Positions 9,038-18,824 of a DNA stretch of 58,704 nucleotides are shown one piece after another. Under the pieces are notes generated by a model. The model did no database searches, was not told where the DNA came from, and saw only the letters and a list, made by a program, of their open reading frames with translations. Source of the stretch: Solidesulfovibrio magneticus RS-1 (GTDB lineage: Bacteria > Desulfobacterota > Desulfovibrionia > Desulfovibrionales > Desulfovibrionaceae). Made by a program: the position numbers and the translations under genes. The stretch covers positions 1 through 58,704 of the forward strand of contig NC_012797.1 of NCBI RefSeq assembly GCF_000010665.1, read 5' to 3'. Each line of letters opens with the position of its first letter. The stretch's first letter is position 1.

Positions 9038-9726
9038 TACAGCGGCTACGAGGCTCTGGGCGAACGGGAAGGTCTGCGCCACCTCGGCTGCATGGCCCAT
9101 GTCCGGCGCAAATTCGTCGAAGTCGAGAAGACTGCCGGCAAGAAGGCCAAAGGTGGCACGGCCCATGCCGTCTTCGATCTGATCGGTAAGCTCTACGGCG
9201 TGGAGCACCAAGCCGAAAAGCAGAAGCTCAATCCCGAGCAGATCAAGGCCTTGCGAGCCGAAAAGTCCAGGCCGATACTGGACAAGCTCAAGGCGCTGCT
9301 CGATGCTCGCGTTGCCAGCACGCCGCCCAAGAGTCTGCTTGGCAAGGCCATCGGCTATGCCATCAAACAGTGGGAGCGGTTGGTCGTCTATCTGGAAGAC
9401 GGCCGACTGCGTCCGGACAACAACCTGGCCGAAAACGCTATCCGTCCCTTTGCCGTGGGCCGCAAAAACTGGCTGTTCTCAGGCCATCCGCGCGGAGCCG
9501 ACGCCTCGGCCACCATCTACTCCCTCATCGAAACGGCCAAGGCCAACGGGCTGGAGACATACCGTTATCTGCGCCACCTCTTCGAGCACTTGCCGGCGGC
9601 AACCACTGACGCCCAACGCAAGGCCCTCCTGCCCCAGTACATCGATCCTCAAAGCCTTATCATGCCTGCCTGAGCTTATCCTGCTTCCTGCTCGCCCTGA
9701 CAAGACGCGCCTTATTGAGCGCTTAC

Positions 9727-10149
9727 AGAGCAACGGCCTTGGTAAAGGATGATGTGTTCCACATCGAGCCTGGGCTCGGGAATCTCGATGTGTTGATGGA
9801 TGTAGTAGGGCTCGGGATCAATCAGGTCGGGGCAGCCGCATGCACACGGACCGGGATGAAGTTCCGTGATTTCCGTGGGCCGAAGACACTGCTGGCGGAC
9901 ACCGATGCGTTTTTTGCGGGGTTCGGTCTTGTTGGTCTTCTTCGCCCTGGGCTTGAAAGGGCTGTCTGATGACGGCGGCTTGTTGGAATTAGCGGAATTC
10001 TGATTGAGCTTGGCCTGAAGTGCTTCAATTTCGAGCCGGAGCTTCCGGTTCTCGACAGTCAGTTCATGGACGAAGCCCAGCATGGGCCACGGTGTGTGCC
10101 TGACCACTTCAGGCGTAATGAGCTTGGCAGACGCCATGGCGTGATCCAT
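9727..10149 (-). pseudogene. IS66-type transposase (subgroup B), N-terminal part
   Basis: About 140 residues: a start region, a coiled segment with ELTVENRKLRLEIEALQ, a Ser/Pro/Lys-rich stretch and the cysteine-rich GPCACGCPD zinc region typical of IS66 transposases. It is cut at 9727 by IS66 copy 1 and continues at 5848 going down. It is therefore one gene interrupted by a 3.9-kb nested insertion. Confidence 0.87.
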
Positions 10150-10436
10150 TTGAAAACAATGGGCATTTCATAGAAAATGTCCAGAGGGTGTGAGCGGGTA
10201 CCTTCAGTCCAATCGTCAGCCTGTGGATCCCCACGCTCAAAGTCATGCATCCTCATCCAAACCAGCGCTTTTACGCCAAACACCCGAGGTAGGAGCCCAG
10301 TGCGGTAGTTACGCTCGCTAGGATCTGTGCGGGGGGCAATCCGAAAGGGTGGTCCCTACCGCGACCGGCGCAGGTGCACATGAATAGTTGTTGTCAGTGC
10401 CCTAGGAGTAATTTACACTCAACATAGTGACACGCC
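10150..10436. other. Gene-free stretch between IS remnants
   Basis: I see no coding sequence, RNA gene or clear IS end in these 287 bases. It is probably scrambled IS-flanking sequence. Confidence 0.5.
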
Positions 10437-10827
10437 ATGGTCTCGGCCGCCCTGCGCCAAGCCTTTTTACAGCCGGACGCAGTCCGCGCCAGCCAGACCT
10501 GGCGGCATGTCGCTGACCAGCTTCGCGGCAAATGGCCGAAACTTACCAGCTTCATGGACGAAACCGAGCACGACGGGCTGGCACATGACCTTCCCGGCCA
10601 GCACCAATCCGCTGGAAAGGCTGAACAAAGAGGTGAAGCGGCGAGCGGACGTGGTCGGCATCTTCCCCAACGAGGAGTCCATCATCCGGCTCATCGGGGC
10701 CATCTTGCTGGAGCAAAACGACGAGTGGCAGCTGCAAAGCCGCTACATGCAGGTCGAAGCCATGGCCGAACTCAACACCCAACCCAACGAGGCGCAGCCA
10801 GCCCAAATTCCACGTGAGGCACACTAA
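10437..10827 (+). pseudogene. IS256-family transposase remnant, frameshifted
   Basis: Two overlapping frames together give the C-terminal end of an IS256 Mutator-type transposase. The first frame from 10437 reads AFLQPDAVRASQTWRHVADQL and WPKLTSFMDETEHD. The second, from about 10585, reads FPASTNPLERLNKEVKRRAD and VVGIFPNEESIIRLIGAILL. The change of frame near 10575-10600 shows a frameshift. About 130 of the usual 400 residues remain, so it is dead. Confidence 0.85.
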
Positions 10828-11005
10828 CGTGCCGGGGCTTGAAATCCAGCTTGCGCAGCATGCGTACAGAGCACATGGGCATGGCGTCATGGACGTCGTG
10901 ATCAAGGCTCATGGCCTCGAAACACTGTCGCAAAGTGGCCTCCGACGGAACACGACCAAGGCCCAGGGCTGTGGCGAAGAAATCGCTGTTCTTGAATTGC
11001 CGCAC
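10772..11005 (-). pseudogene. IS1380-family transposase N-terminal remnant
   Basis: About 65 residues resemble the N-terminal region of IS1380 transposases: FFATALGLGRVPSEATLRQC followed by FEAMSLDHDVHDAM. The last dozen codons run into the end of the IS256 remnant. The rest of the transposase is absent. Confidence 0.65.
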
Positions 11006-11354
11006 ATGGTCGAAACCTACCTTTGCGGCGCACCTCGCGGGTGAAAGACGTCTGCTTAGACCTGCGAGGTCAATATGCTAAAATATTCATCTTTTTTAAC
11101 AACAGACTGCACCGGAAAAATAAATTGAACTGAACTGCTTACGGATTTAGAATCAATATGACGGAGAATCTTAAGCTTAAACCGGGGCATGGACCGCTTC
11201 CCCAGTTGGGTGAAGACAGTGGCGCCATAGCGCGTGGATAGTTAAAATATATTTTGGCCAACTAGGTAAGAGTTATTGTTTCGATAGCGACGAAATCGAT
11301 CCTGTTAAGTAATACAGGTGGTCATAGACTAGCACTTTGCCTAAGGGAGTAGAT
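11006..11354. other. AT-rich intergenic region upstream of radical SAM gene
   Basis: Base composition switches to AT-rich at about 11070 and stays so to about 16990. I see no gene here. It probably contains the promoter of the following three genes, but no convincing -35/-10 pair stands out. Confidence 0.5.
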
Positions 11355-12782
11355 ATGGATGCGGTATTTGTTGACCTTGAGCAGGACATTTATGACCGCC
11401 ATGGTATTTATGCATTGTCAGCTGTATTAAAAAAACATGGGCTGAGTGTTGGATACCTTCCAGTAAATAAAGAAAACGCTGCATTGCGCCGACTGCAGGA
11501 AATGAGGCCCAAGTATATTTTATATTCAACATATTCGTCATATTTTCGAAAGTATGCTCGTTTTGATGCTAAAATAAAAAAAAATATGGATTGTTTTTCC
11601 GTTATAGGTGGTCCGTGTATTACGTTTAATCCTAATTTATTAAAAGATACAACCATTGATGCGGGTTGTATGGGTGAGGGCGAAACCGCTTTGCCGTTAC
11701 TCTTGACAGGTAATAATAAAGAATCACGAAATATCTTTCTTCGCAAGGATCCATCGCCTGTTGAATTTGATCATTTCGTAGATCTAGATGCGATGCCTTT
11801 TCCGGACCGTGATATCATCTATAGCCATGACTATGTCCGACGAATGAACCCAAGTAAGACTTTTATTTCAGGACGCGGATGCCCTTTTTCTTGCACCTAT
11901 TGCTTCAATCACCGGTATAATAAGCTATTTAAAAACAGTGGACATGTGCTTAGAAAAAAGAGTGTAGACTACATTTTGGAAGAAATTCGTCTTGTTAGGG
12001 GGAAATATCCTTTGAAGTTGGTCATTTTTATTGATGACACGTTTATTTTAAATAAAAAATGGTTGTTTGAATTCTGCGAACGGTTCCCTAGAGAATTAGG
12101 AGTCCCATATTCATGTAATATCCGTGCAAATTTAATGAATGAAGACGTCGCTAAAGCACTAAGTGAAAGCGGGTGTGTGATGGTGAATTGGAGCATAGAG
12201 TCTGGCAACGATTTCTTTCGCAATACCGTAATGAAACGCAATATGACGCGCGAACAAATTTTAAACACCGCGCATTTGCTTAATAAATATAAAATAAATC
12301 ATAGGATTGGAAATGTGATAGGTCTGCCTGGTGAGAAATTAGAGCAAATATTCGAGACATTGGAGCTTAATATTGCTGCGAATCCAACTCTAGCCTTGGC
12401 TAATATTTTCGTACCGTTTCCGGGGTTGGAAATGACAAGATACGCTCAAGAAAATGGTTATTTTTCTGAAATTCCAGAAGAAAAATTGCCGTTGAACTAC
12501 TTTTCAAAGTCTGTCATGAATATTCCTCCTGATGCAAATGAAACCATCCAAAAAATAATGTGTCTTTTCCCTGTTTTTTCGTCAGTTCCGGCTATATATA
12601 AAAGTCCAAATTTAAAAAAGATTGCTCTTGGACTGCCTAAGCCTGTCCTGCGTTTAATTTATGAAATTTTTTATGTAGCCATTTTTCGATCAATATACCG
12701 CATGCATGGGGGTATTTGCTATACAACAGTTACAGGATTTAGATACTTAAAAAGTCTTATACGATCTCTGCTAGTGGAATGA
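11355..12782 (+). CDS. B12-binding-domain radical SAM protein
   Basis: This 475-residue protein has an N-terminal cobalamin-binding-like domain and a radical SAM core with CPFSCTYC at about residue 176, which holds the 4Fe-4S cluster that cleaves S-adenosylmethionine. Further core motifs are IEESGN-like IESGNDFFRNTVMK and RIGNVIGLPGE. Such enzymes methylate or rearrange unactivated carbons; many occur in polysaccharide clusters, but the substrate cannot be read from sequence. A ribosome site aagggag at 11343-11349 supports the ATG at 11355 over the TTG at 11337. It is AT-rich, unlike the related enzyme at 24342-25847. Confidence 0.88.
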   Translation: MDAVFVDLEQDIYDRHGIYALSAVLKKHGLSVGYLPVNKENAALRRLQEMRPKYILYSTYSSYFRKYARFDAKIKKNMDCFSVIGGPCITFNPNLLKDTTIDAGCMGEGETALPLLLTGNNKESRNIFLRKDPSPVEFDHFVDLDAMPFPDRDIIYSHDYVRRMNPSKTFISGRGCPFSCTYCFNHRYNKLFKNSGHVLRKKSVDYILEEIRLVRGKYPLKLVIFIDDTFILNKKWLFEFCERFPRELGVPYSCNIRANLMNEDVAKALSESGCVMVNWSIESGNDFFRNTVMKRNMTREQILNTAHLLNKYKINHRIGNVIGLPGEKLEQIFETLELNIAANPTLALANIFVPFPGLEMTRYAQENGYFSEIPEEKLPLNYFSKSVMNIPPDANETIQKIMCLFPVFSSVPAIYKSPNLKKIALGLPKPVLRLIYEIFYVAIFRSIYRMHGGICYTTVTGFRYLKSLIRSLLVE

Positions 12783-12863
12783 CAGGGACACAAGCATGGC
12801 ATTAGAAAGTCATGTCAAAGGCATCGCTTGGTTGTTTTATCAATCTTGCTGGAGGATAAGTTC

Positions 12864-14246
12864 ATGGTGTTGGCGGATAAAAAAAGTTGTCAAAGATATG
12901 CCTCTCAAAGGTTATTGTTGATCTTGATTATCGTAAGTACAGTTTTTTTTTGTTTTTGGAGTGGCAAAGAAAACATATACAGACGAGACGATTTTGCTCT
13001 TGAAAAAGAAAGGACTGTTTTCGTAGGCGACTCGTTTGATTTTTTTTTGCACTTCATTTCGATTTCTCGAACAAGGATTCATGCGTCAGGGGATACTTTT
13101 TTGTTTAGACCTGGAACACACTTATCTATATACGTTCAGCATTTTTTAGTCAAAAACAAGCTTGTTGTTGGGTTGTCGAGTATATTCATTGCTTCAGTAA
13201 TTTCCATTTTAATTTTTATAATACTACAGAGTGTTCTAGGCTTGCCTGCCTTTATATCGGCCTATGCCACTCTCTTATTTATCCTAGATCCACTTTCGAT
13301 GGATATTATTTTGTGGCGGCAAATATCGCCGTACATGTGTGCCGTATTGTTTTTTTGTTTAGGAGTAGTGTATTGTGAATTTAGCAAAAAAAAATCAATA
13401 TGGGTATTTTCTTTTATGCTTTTTTTGTCAACACTTTTCCATGAGTACGTTGCAATAACTGTGCTTTTTATGGTGGTATACTTAGTTGCTCTTAGATTTT
13501 TTCTAAATTTTAAAAACGATCATTCTTCCTCGTTTAAAAATTTTTTCCCAACAAAATTAATTTTTAGTATTCTTTTAGGTGTATTTTTTATCTGGGCTGG
13601 GCTTAATATTTTCGAATATTTTCATTATGGACACACTATAAAAAGCTTTGTAAGTGACAACGGATCTGATAAGTGGGGACTTTTAAATAGTAGGCTTGAT
13701 TTTATTATAAATTCTGTTAAAAACATTTTTGTTTATGCTGGAGCTACTCTTGAAGCCGCATTTGCACCGCTAGCAGTGACAGTCTCTCCTTCTAATTCTC
13801 TTTCGTTTTCTTGGAAGTTTTCAAATCAACCATTCATGCTAAAAATTTTATTTTCAACGCTATCAATGCTTTTTTTTGTTATCAATTTAATTGCAGTTAC
13901 CATTGACATCTTGCGAGAAAGACAACTGTCATTAAAAAATTTCATGCTGTTATATTGCATGCTTAGCCTTTTGGTTTGTATTATATTTCTCGTGCTAGGG
14001 CGTGGAATGCTTCGTGGCATAGATTATATCGAAGATGCCACGTATTATTATTTTTTTACATCTTTTTCTTGGTATATACTTGCAGCCTACTCTCTACAAG
14101 AGTTTTCGCGTTATATTAAAAAAAATTTCAATCAACTACGAGGGTTCGAAATTTTAAGTATTTTTAACCCTAGATATGGCCTATGTGTATATTTGGGTAT
14201 TTATATTCAAACTTTGAGACTCATGGTGAATTCAATGTATAAATAA
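12864..14246 (+). CDS. Polytopic membrane protein, GT-C-like
   Basis: This 460-residue protein has about ten membrane helices. After the first helix comes an external loop with an acidic pair (RRDDFALEKE), as in GT-C glycosyltransferases that use polyprenyl-phosphate sugars. Later loops carry FRPGTHLSIYVQHF. The ribosome site ggagga at 12851-12856 supports the start at 12864. It lies between a radical SAM enzyme and a larger membrane protein in the AT-rich island, all on the plus strand with gaps under 90 bases. A glycosyltransferase role is inferred from topology and context. Confidence 0.65.
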   Translation: MVLADKKSCQRYASQRLLLILIIVSTVFFCFWSGKENIYRRDDFALEKERTVFVGDSFDFFLHFISISRTRIHASGDTFLFRPGTHLSIYVQHFLVKNKLVVGLSSIFIASVISILIFIILQSVLGLPAFISAYATLLFILDPLSMDIILWRQISPYMCAVLFFCLGVVYCEFSKKKSIWVFSFMLFLSTLFHEYVAITVLFMVVYLVALRFFLNFKNDHSSSFKNFFPTKLIFSILLGVFFIWAGLNIFEYFHYGHTIKSFVSDNGSDKWGLLNSRLDFIINSVKNIFVYAGATLEAAFAPLAVTVSPSNSLSFSWKFSNQPFMLKILFSTLSMLFFVINLIAVTIDILRERQLSLKNFMLLYCMLSLLVCIIFLVLGRGMLRGIDYIEDATYYYFFTSFSWYILAAYSLQEFSRYIKKNFNQLRGFEILSIFNPRYGLCVYLGIYIQTLRLMVNSMYK

Positions 14247-14321
14247 TATGCCACGTATTCAAATTGTCAAGTTCAAGCAAGGTCAAGCTTTTAACCTAAA
14301 ACGGAATCTACCATTTGCTTT

Positions 14322-16916
14322 ATGATACAACAGATAAATTTGAATGGTAAAGAGCCATTCTGCCGGCTACTTAGACGTCACGACTTATTGGAAAGTTTGC
14401 TGTTCATAGTGACGTTTTTTTACGCCGTAGCTTTTAATTTGTGGCTTACCTTTTCTGGGAGGATATGTATTGGACATGACACTTGGCAGTATTTTTCTTT
14501 GCAATATTACTTCTTAGGAAATGCGGCATATTTCGGAGAAATACCTCAATGGCTTCCTCACCTTGGTCTCGGCACAGAAGGTTCGATGTGGTACGCAACC
14601 CAGGGTGGGTTTGTAACTAATATACTATTATTCATTGCACCTCTGTTAAAGAATATTGATTTTAGAGTCATTTTTAATACGGGCATTCTTTTTCAAGAGA
14701 TCATCCTTATCGTTGGCAGTTGGCTACTTTGTAGACGTTTCCTCAAATCGCCAATCACTATTTTCATCGTTACAATATCTCTGCTCAATTCATCTGTTTG
14801 GGCCACACAATACTGGTTTAACTTCTCCTTCTTGCTGGCGCTGCCCTTGTCTTTGTATGTCGGGCATTGTTTTCTTGAAACAGCAAAATACCGATATCTG
14901 TTTCTTTTGTTTAGTCTAATAGCGTTGCAGACGCAAGGAAACCTTCCTTATTTTATTGTAGTATTCACGCTTATTATTACAGTTTACTTCATTCTCTATG
15001 CTTTCTTATACAAGAATGAGTTTTTTTGTTTTTTTAGTCTCGTTAAGGTGAACTGGCGGCTATTTGCTGCAACTGTTGGGGTCGTTTTGTTGCTGATTTT
15101 GGTTTACAAAACATCAAAATTAGGCATGCACTGGACGGCTGTCCCCTCCCGTGATGGCTCTGATGCGAGTGTCAGTCTTCATGAATATTTAACTTGGGGT
15201 AATGCCTTTCATCTTAGTGATTATCTTGCAGCCTTTGTGAGGACATCATTTAGTCTTGACTGGACATTCTATTTTGGATATCTCCCAATTATTGGTTTCT
15301 TTTTTGCTTTTAAGTCAAAACCGTCTCGAAGTGCTTTGCTGTTCTCTTCCGTGACCATATTTATTTTTTTGACAAGTCTTGGAGCATGTGTATCTACTGT
15401 TTTGTACTATTTGTGGCCATTCATGAGTATGTATAGACACCTGTCGCTAATTAATATCCTAAACAAAGTTTTTATATTGATTCTTGCAGGAATTGGTATT
15501 GACGGATTGCTTTTTAATCGTTTGTCAATCAACAAAACCGCTTGTCGTATAAAGCTTATTTGTGTTGGCATTGTTTCGCTGGTTATAAATATTTGTATTA
15601 TTATAAATTTAACCCCAGAGTTGCTTGATAATTGGTCATGTCAAAATATTTTTGGTCTCGCCAAAGAATTCGCTAGCATATGGACGTCTGAACACTATAT
15701 TTGTCACAACTTACTAAACGTATTGAAGGTATCGCCATTAATAATTGAGGGTGTTGTATTTTGTATGTGTACTCTTTTTTTGGTTTATATGGTTTTAACA
15801 AGCCAGCCAAAAAACAAACAATTATATATACTATTGACACTTTTTGTTTTTTGCCTTGACTCTTGTGGCTATAGAGTGAATCAATACAAAAAGTTCACTT
15901 TCATACCTGAGAAACATTTAAATAGTGCTTTTAGGCTTGAGAGTCCTTTTTTTGTTCGCCAATGGTGGATGGGGGAGGGAGGGGCTCCTTTGCTACCTCT
16001 CGGTGACAAAGAAAAATTAAGAAAAGAAATTTTTGAGACTATTCCGTTAAACTCTAGCAAAAAACAATGGATAAGTGAATTATTCTTGCAAAGCGAACTA
16101 ATTAATAAGGATCTAAAAATAGTACACTATTCTAAATCATTGTATGATTTTTATAAACTTTATTTTTCTAAAAAAGAAAAAGACAGTGGCAAAACATTGT
16201 ACGCATTATTGGCGGAAACCCCCCCCTTGTTGCGAGTAATAGGGGCTTCAATTGTTGACAGAATTCAATTCTATCAGAACCCGTTATTTCTTTATTCACT
16301 TGAAGATGTCTCTAAAAAACTTCAAGAAAAAAGATTTAGCGGCGAGGGCTTGTTTCTTTTTTCAAAAGACAAAAGTGAAACTTTGGCAGATGACCACATG
16401 AGAAGAATTGATATCGACTACGAGATCCTTAAATTTTCTGCAAATAATATTGTCATCCAATGTTCTTCGTCTGTGCCCAAAAATACCTATCTTTACTATG
16501 CGGATGGTTGGCATCCATGGTGGAAAGCAGATGTCAACGGCCATCCTGCAAAAATTTATCAGGCAAACATTGCTTTTAAAGCTGTTGCTCTTGATCCAGG
16601 AGTTAATGTTGTTTCTTTTAATTTCAATGCCCCAAACATGGACATAATTCATTTTATTTGGTTCGCAATGTCTTTTTTTTGGGTATTATATTTATTTTAC
16701 TTGTGCAAGGACTTTGTCAGGTTTGGGGTCATTTTGCTTGTTTCAACTAAATACAAATTTAAATTCATTCTGCTTTTTATTGTTTTGTTGCTATGTGTTT
16801 CCAGTTTTTGTGTATATTTTGTTGATTGCGACGTGACGAGCGTATTTGAAGAGCTGCTATTTATTTTTCTTTTATTTTTGATTTTGAAAAAATCTGTAGC
16901 TTGTAATGAGACGTAG
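14322..16916 (+). CDS. Large membrane protein, YfhO/GT-C-like
   Basis: This 864-residue protein has about a dozen membrane helices in the N-terminal two thirds, an external domain of about 300 residues, and two or three closing helices. The first loop has CIGHDTWQYFSLQYYFLGN and GEIPQWLPHLGLGTEG, and the external domain has YYADGWHPWWKADVNGHPAK. This matches YfhO-like proteins, whose relatives glycosylate surface polymers. No ribosome site is obvious at the ATG. It closes the AT-rich island; IS sequence begins about 75 bases downstream. Confidence 0.72.
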   Translation: MIQQINLNGKEPFCRLLRRHDLLESLLFIVTFFYAVAFNLWLTFSGRICIGHDTWQYFSLQYYFLGNAAYFGEIPQWLPHLGLGTEGSMWYATQGGFVTNILLFIAPLLKNIDFRVIFNTGILFQEIILIVGSWLLCRRFLKSPITIFIVTISLLNSSVWATQYWFNFSFLLALPLSLYVGHCFLETAKYRYLFLLFSLIALQTQGNLPYFIVVFTLIITVYFILYAFLYKNEFFCFFSLVKVNWRLFAATVGVVLLLILVYKTSKLGMHWTAVPSRDGSDASVSLHEYLTWGNAFHLSDYLAAFVRTSFSLDWTFYFGYLPIIGFFFAFKSKPSRSALLFSSVTIFIFLTSLGACVSTVLYYLWPFMSMYRHLSLINILNKVFILILAGIGIDGLLFNRLSINKTACRIKLICVGIVSLVINICIIINLTPELLDNWSCQNIFGLAKEFASIWTSEHYICHNLLNVLKVSPLIIEGVVFCMCTLFLVYMVLTSQPKNKQLYILLTLFVFCLDSCGYRVNQYKKFTFIPEKHLNSAFRLESPFFVRQWWMGEGGAPLLPLGDKEKLRKEIFETIPLNSSKKQWISELFLQSELINKDLKIVHYSKSLYDFYKLYFSKKEKDSGKTLYALLAETPPLLRVIGASIVDRIQFYQNPLFLYSLEDVSKKLQEKRFSGEGLFLFSKDKSETLADDHMRRIDIDYEILKFSANNIVIQCSSSVPKNTYLYYADGWHPWWKADVNGHPAKIYQANIAFKAVALDPGVNVVSFNFNAPNMDIIHFIWFAMSFFWVLYLFYLCKDFVRFGVILLVSTKYKFKFILLFIVLLLCVSSFCVYFVDCDVTSVFEELLFIFLLFLILKKSVACNET

Positions 16917-17076
16917 TCATCATAAGCAGTTTTATACAAAGAATTTTGTGCAGCGACGCCAAAAATTTGTAATCTTCAAAAGAACCCCTTCTTAGAGGCT
17001 GTCCCACGAAGATTTTCGGTGGCCAACCGAGCAAATTGCCATCCTTGTCCAGGGACGGGAGTTTTTACGAGGTTAG
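16917..17076. mobile_element. IS-end fragment upstream of IS1182 copy 2
   Basis: At about 16993-17045 lies a diverged copy (gaggctgtcccacgaag) of the IS end that recurs at 17077 (gagcctgtcccacgaag). Two related IS ends therefore lie in tandem about 80 bases apart, probably a relic of an older insertion. No gene is present. Confidence 0.55.
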
Positions 17077-18002
17077 GAGCCTGTCCCACGAAGATTTTCA
17101 GCGCTAATCGGGCAAAGTGCCATCCTTCACTGGGTTGAAACGATTTTCAACCGACATACTCTCTTATCCGGCGTCTGCGCTCATATTGCTGGTAGCAGAC
17201 GATTGTTTCCGATATAATCTCTTCTTTTGCCCTAGGTGACCACCAAGCTATGTCTATAGAGCTTGAGGATATTGTGCGTTAAGCACCATAGATCAAATTC
17301 ACCACCTACTTTTTCAAGACCACGAAGCAGAAATTTTGCCAGATTACGACAGTCCTTTATTTGACCATAAGGAGCTTCTGCGATTTGACCTCGAAGTCGG
17401 TACAATGCTTTCCCGACCTTAGTCCTAAGCTTTCGTTCCATTCGCTCCTTCAGGCTCATGTCTTTGGGGATGCGCCCTCGGGGAGCCGCGACATTCTCAC
17501 AGCGCTGCTTATGATCCTTCTTCACGGCAATATAAGGGTCGGCAGAACCAGGCTGATCCATGTATTCTAGGTTGGCTTGGCTGCAATAACCAGCATCGGC
17601 CAGAATCTTATCCGGCTCTTCCCCGATCTCGTAAAGATTTGCCTCGGCCAACTCAACCATTGGTTTCAACTGTCCAAAATCATTGCATTCACTAACCACG
17701 TCGCAGGCAATGATGACTTAGTCCTGGCTCACCACGGTCTGGGCGTTGTACCCCTGGATGAACCCCTTGCGCGTCTTCATTATCCGGCTTTCAGGGTCGG
17801 TCAGATTGGCCTTGGCCTCGCTGTCGACTTCCTGATTGATGGCCTTGGGTTTAGGTCCCCGCTTGTTTTTACCCGTCTTCTGCTCCTCACGTTCGCGAGC
17901 CTTCTGAGCGGCTTCCTGCTCCTTGGTCCGTTCCTGGGCCTGGGCCTCAAGTTCGGCTTTGGCCTTGCGAATCAGCGCCAAGCGCTCCTTCGCTGTTGCT
18001 AC
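17077..18002 (-). mobile_element. IS1182-like element remnant, copy 2
   Basis: This is nearly identical to 4415-5340 at a constant offset of 12662 bases. It is interrupted at 18002 by IS66 copy 2, with the 8-bp duplication gttgctac at 17995-18002 and 20450-20457. After removal of that element the match to copy 1 continues for 12 more bases to 20469. Confidence 0.88.
17232..18002 (-). pseudogene. IS1182-family transposase remnant with nonsense codon
   Basis: This is the same C-terminal transposase fragment as at 4570-5340. A Gln codon CAA in copy 1 (VVSQDQVII) is TAA here, at about 17717-17719 on the plus-strand numbering, which splits the frame into 98- and 155-residue parts. It also lacks the N-terminal half. 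It is doubly inactive. Confidence 0.9.
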
Positions 18003-18074
18003 GTAACCGGTCAATCAGGCCCTTCTTACGCCGCTTGAGCTTTCTGTCATGGTTTATCCCACAGGAGGACGACC

Positions 18075-18425
18075 ATGGCCACATCAGCAGCAGAGGGATG
18101 TTCCGAGAAGGCGGCATGTTGGACTGAACATATTGCGGCTTGGCACAAGAGCGGCCTGAGCCAAGGAGCATACTGCCGGCGGCATGGTCTTTCTCAGAGT
18201 TCCCTGAGCTATTGGCGGAAGCGTTTAGGGGCAACGGACGACGTGGGCGTCGCGTCTTTCGTGACCATCGTCCCCGTGCCGCTGCTCGCGTCGGCCCAAG
18301 CAGACATGGCAACCGCATCTGAGCCGCTGCTGGTACATGTAGGTGACGGCTTTCGCATCGAGATTAGAGGCGACTTCGCCGCGCCGGTGCTGGAAAAGCT
18401 TGTCCGCACGCTGACACGGCTATGA
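18075..18425 (+). CDS. tnpA: IS66 accessory protein TnpA (copy 2)
   Basis: This 116-residue IS66 Orf1 matches the copy-1 protein over its whole length, with substitutions concentrated in the middle. The AYCRRHGLSQSSLSYWRKRL helix-turn-helix region and the PVLEKLVRTLTRL tail are present. The ribosome site caggagga at 18062-18069 supports the start. Its stop overlaps the tnpB start. Confidence 0.93.
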   Translation: MATSAAEGCSEKAACWTEHIAAWHKSGLSQGAYCRRHGLSQSSLSYWRKRLGATDDVGVASFVTIVPVPLLASAQADMATASEPLLVHVGDGFRIEIRGDFAAPVLEKLVRTLTRL

Positions 18426-18775
18426 TGTCGCCGGTAAGCGGCATCCGGGTTTATTTGGCTCTGGGAGCCACAGACATGCGTAAGTCTATCGACGGGCTGT
18501 CCATCCTGGTTTCACGGCAGCTGCAACTCGATCCGTTCGCCGGTCACCTTTTCGGCTTTTGCAACCGCAGCCGGACGATCATCAAGCTGCTCTACTGGGA
18601 TCGCAACGGCTTTTGTCTGTGGCACAAGCGTCTGGAGCGGCATGTATTTCGCTGGCCAACCCGCGAGGCGGAGGTGCTTGCCATTGACTCCCGGCAACTG
18701 GCCTGGCTGCTTGATGGTCTCGATCCCCTAGCCGTGACGGGACACTCCCGCCTGGAGTATTCGACGCTCTTTTAG
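18422..18775 (+). CDS. tnpB: IS66 accessory protein TnpB (copy 2)
   Basis: This 117-residue IS66 Orf2 shows YLALGATDMRKSIDGLS, DPFAGHLFGFCNRSR and YWDRNGFCLWHKRLE. It is full length and translationally coupled to tnpA by a 4-base overlap. Confidence 0.95.
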   Translation: MMSPVSGIRVYLALGATDMRKSIDGLSILVSRQLQLDPFAGHLFGFCNRSRTIIKLLYWDRNGFCLWHKRLERHVFRWPTREAEVLAIDSRQLAWLLDGLDPLAVTGHSRLEYSTLF

Positions 18776-18824
18776 GCAGTATTGCCTTGATTAAATTGAA
18801 TAATAATGAGAGATTGTTCGGGCC

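Larger units (their letters stand above)
6671..9673 (+). pseudogene. tnpC: IS66 transposase TnpC, split by an IS insertion (copy 1)
   Basis: The gene starts at the GTG at 6671 and reads [15 protein letters not shown], a coiled N-terminus, a Cys-containing zinc region, and the IS66 DDE domain with VNMDETTVQV. At 7590 it is broken by an IS1182-like element, with 4-bp duplication taca at 7586-7589 and 9038-9041. The frame resumes at 9042 (SGYEALGEREGLRHLGCMAH) and runs to 9673, including NNLAENAIRPFAVGRKNW. Joined, the two parts would give a transposase close to the intact 523-residue copy at 18825-20396. As it stands it cannot be functional, so this copy would need TnpC from copy 2. Confidence 0.93.
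5849..9726 (+). mobile_element. IS66-family element, copy 1 (interrupted)
   Basis: The left end gtaaccgtcaaaagaagtcc and the right end ...tattgagcgcttac are imperfect inverted repeats. The 8-bp target duplication agagcaac flanks it at 5841-5848 and 9727-9734, as expected for IS66. It carries the standard tnpA-tnpB-tnpC set, but an IS1182-like element (7590-9037) splits tnpC. It sits inside another IS66-type transposase gene. Its first 1234 bp reappear inverted at 40566-41799. Confidence 0.95.

Noticed and set aside
7707..9182. A 491-codon plus-strand frame
   Set aside because: It is opposite the intact IS1182-type transposase and runs past the element's end into tnpC in the wrong frame.
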